Below are positions 5,995 to 7,227 of a stretch of 7,227 bases of DNA, piece after piece. Both the position numbers and the translations under genes were made by a program. Numbering within the stretch: position 1 is the stretch's first letter; each line of letters opens with the position of its first letter. The DNA is from Gammaproteobacteria bacterium (GTDB lineage Bacteria > Pseudomonadota > Gammaproteobacteria > SZUA-229), in NCBI GenBank assembly GCA_027858635.1, contig JAQICG010000018.1, positions 1 through 7,227 on the forward strand, in the 5' to 3' direction. The notes beneath the pieces were generated by a model. The model was not told the origin of the DNA and did not search any database. It saw only the letters and a program-made list of their open reading frames with translations.

Positions 5995-7227
5995 GGGCGG
6001 CTCCCAGTTTGATCAGCATCTTGAGAAAGCGTCGAACATCCTCCGGTTCATCCAACGCATAGTTGGCCACAGTGGTGCGAGCTTCGCCATCGCGAACCAC
6101 TACGCCGATGCCACGATCCTGTTCACGTAGCACCTTAAAAGCATCCTCATCGGTAACGTCATCGCCGATGTAAAGCGGCAGCACTTCCGGTCGGTCGAGA
6201 TTCAGCTGCTCCAGCAGCCAGAGTACGGCGTGTCCTTTATCCCACTCTATTTTCGGTTGTAGTTCAAATATTTTTTTGCCCCCTGACTTACGCAAGCGCT
6301 CATGCATATCAAGAACAGTATTGACTGCATTTTCGACTGCGCCGACATCATTTTCACTAACCTGTCGGTAATGCACCGCGATGGAGAATTTTTTTCGTTC
6401 GACTGCCGCGCCGGTGATATATTTTATGGCTTCGCGCAACTCGCTCTCGGCGGCATCAAGGTCGGGTAAAAACGCCTGACCCTGTTGCATCATTTCATGA
6501 AAGCCTTCAGGGCCTGCAATGTCGAAGCCGTGACTGCCGGCATAGAATATCGAATCCAGGCCGACCCGTTTTCGAACATCGTTCAAATCGCGCCCGCTGA
6601 TAATCGCGACCGGATAATGGTCGGCGAGCTCGGCGATGGAGTCACGCATGCGCTGATCAAGTTGGGCTTTTTTGTAATCTTCGACAATGGGTGTGAGCGT
6701 ACCGTCATAATCGAGAAAGACCGCGGCCTGATATCCGCGAAGGCGTTCGTCCAGTTCCTCTTTACGTTGCCACACCAGCGGCACGCTGTCGAGCGGGCGC
6801 GCGATTTCAGAGGCCTCTTCCGGTGGCAGCAACTGAGAAAGATCTGCGACCACCACCTCCGCACCATGTTCACGCAGAGAATCATGATATTGTCCACCTT
6901 CACTGCGATCCACCCCGACCACCAGCGTGAAGTTTCCATTGGCACCTGCCTCGACTCCGGCAAGCGCATCTTCAAACATGGCACTGCGTTCGGGAGGCAC
7001 TTGCAGACGCTCTGCCGCCTGAATAAAAATCGTCGGATCCGGTTTGCCGGGCAGACCCAACTGCACCATATCAGTGCCATCGACCCGGACATCGAAAAGA
7101 TCATTGGCACCGGCACTTTTCAACACCGTTTCACAGTTTTTGCTCGATGAAATAATCGCGGTTTTTATGCCGAGCTTGCGCACAGCGGTGATGAAACGCA
7201 GCGCATCCGGATAGGCTCGAACCGTGT
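5987..7227 (-). CDS. otsB: Two-domain protein: beta-phosphoglucomutase-like HAD + OtsB trehalose-6-phosphatase, 5' end cut by window edge
   Basis: The frame is open through the window edge: 14 in-frame residues (TVRAYPDALRFITA) precede the valine GTG at 7183, so that GTG is not the true start. The 412 visible residues hold two HAD domains. Domain 1 (about 1-125) has IISSS (motif II), GKPDP (60-64, motif III lysine) and FEDALAGVEAG (84-94, motif IV), the pattern of beta-phosphoglucomutase; its nucleophile motif DxDG must lie upstream. Domain 2 (about 165-405) is OtsB-like: DYDGT (172-176, nucleophile Asp172), SGRD (210-213), GSHG (230-233) and GDDVTDEDAF (354-363). Domain 2 should hydrolyse trehalose-6-phosphate to trehalose and phosphate; domain 1 should interconvert beta-glucose-1-phosphate and glucose-6-phosphate. 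The stop overlaps the GH65 start, so both are co-translated, and GH65 supplies the beta-glucose-1-phosphate. No OtsA is in the window. Family calls are strong; activity of domain 1 is inferred. Confidence 0.92.
   Translation of the reverse strand, partial: TVRAYPDALRFITAVRKLGIKTAIISSSKNCETVLKSAGANDLFDVRVDGTDMVQLGLPGKPDPTIFIQAAERLQVPPERSAMFEDALAGVEAGANGNFTLVVGVDRSEGGQYHDSLREHGAEVVVADLSQLLPPEEASEIARPLDSVPLVWQRKEELDERLRGYQAAVFLDYDGTLTPIVEDYKKAQLDQRMRDSIAELADHYPVAIISGRDLNDVRKRVGLDSIFYAGSHGFDIAGPEGFHEMMQQGQAFLPDLDAAESELREAIKYITGAAVERKKFSIAVHYRQVSENDVGAVENAVNTVLDMHERLRKSGGKKIFELQPKIEWDKGHAVLWLLEQLNLDRPEVLPLYIGDDVTDEDAFKVLREQDRGIGVVVRDGEARTTVANYALDEPEDVRRFLKMLIKLGAAHG
6001..6005 (-). promoter_or_regulatory. 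Shine-Dalgarno GGGAG of the GH65 gene
   Basis: GGGAG on the minus strand lies 6 nt before the ATG at 5994-5992, inside the last codons of the phosphatase gene. It supports this start and independent as well as coupled initiation of the phosphorylase. Confidence 0.6.

Noticed and set aside
6485..7150. 221-codon plus-strand open frame
   Set aside because: Antisense to the HAD-OtsB gene; no recognisable motif and no ribosome-binding context. Long antisense frames are common opposite GC-richer genes.
1..7227. tRNA, rRNA, CRISPR array, transposase or phage genes
   Set aside because: No cloverleaf, regularly spaced repeats or transposase/integrase motifs were seen on either strand.

Overview
This window looks like chromosomal DNA of a Gram-negative proteobacterium, most likely a gammaproteobacterium. 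That is inferred from the gene families (an LpxL-type acyltransferase, an aryl-polyene-type lipid locus, a two-domain HAD trehalose phosphatase with a GH65 phosphorylase) and not from any marker gene. All six genes lie on the minus strand, so transcription runs from high to low coordinates. They form two separate blocks divided by a 469-bp gene-free spacer.

Right block (3559-7227): the 3' end of a gene for a two-domain HAD protein (beta-phosphoglucomutase-like domain followed by an OtsB-type trehalose-6-phosphate phosphatase domain; its N-terminus lies outside the window) overlaps by 8 nt the gene for a complete 811-residue GH65 disaccharide phosphorylase. Together they fit a cytoplasmic disaccharide cycle: OtsB makes trehalose from trehalose-6-P, GH65 splits an alpha-glucoside (trehalose is a good candidate) with phosphate to beta-glucose-1-P plus glucose, and the beta-PGM domain converts beta-glucose-1-P to glucose-6-P. 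The domain order HAD-OtsB-GH65 is the one I recall for the single-chain mycobacterial OtsB1 (Rv2006), here split over two coupled genes.

Spacer (3090-3558): no gene. It holds two neighbouring perfect hairpins behind the GH65 gene (3481-3527), a 234-bp stretch bounded by imperfect 27-bp inverted repeats (3155-3388) with two further perfect hairpins and a pair of 8-bp direct repeats inside, and a good sigma70-like promoter (TATAAT at 3125-3130) facing the left block.

Left block (1-3089): five tightly packed genes with overlapping ends: acyl carrier protein, polytopic membrane protein (COG4648-like), AMP-dependent acyl/aryl-acid ligase, FabZ/FabA-like hotdog dehydratase, and an LpxL/HtrB-like acyltransferase that runs off the left edge. 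The order matches the ApeE/F-G-H-I-J part of aryl polyene (APE) biosynthesis clusters. The expected chemistry is activation of an aryl acid starter onto the ACP, dehydration during polyene extension, and acyl transfer onto a membrane lipid carrier. The acyltransferase start (578) lies inside the dehydratase gene and is supported by a perfect AAGGAG. Ketosynthases, ketoreductase and exporter would have to lie beyond position 1. The left block is visibly more AT-rich than the right block, suggesting a different origin.
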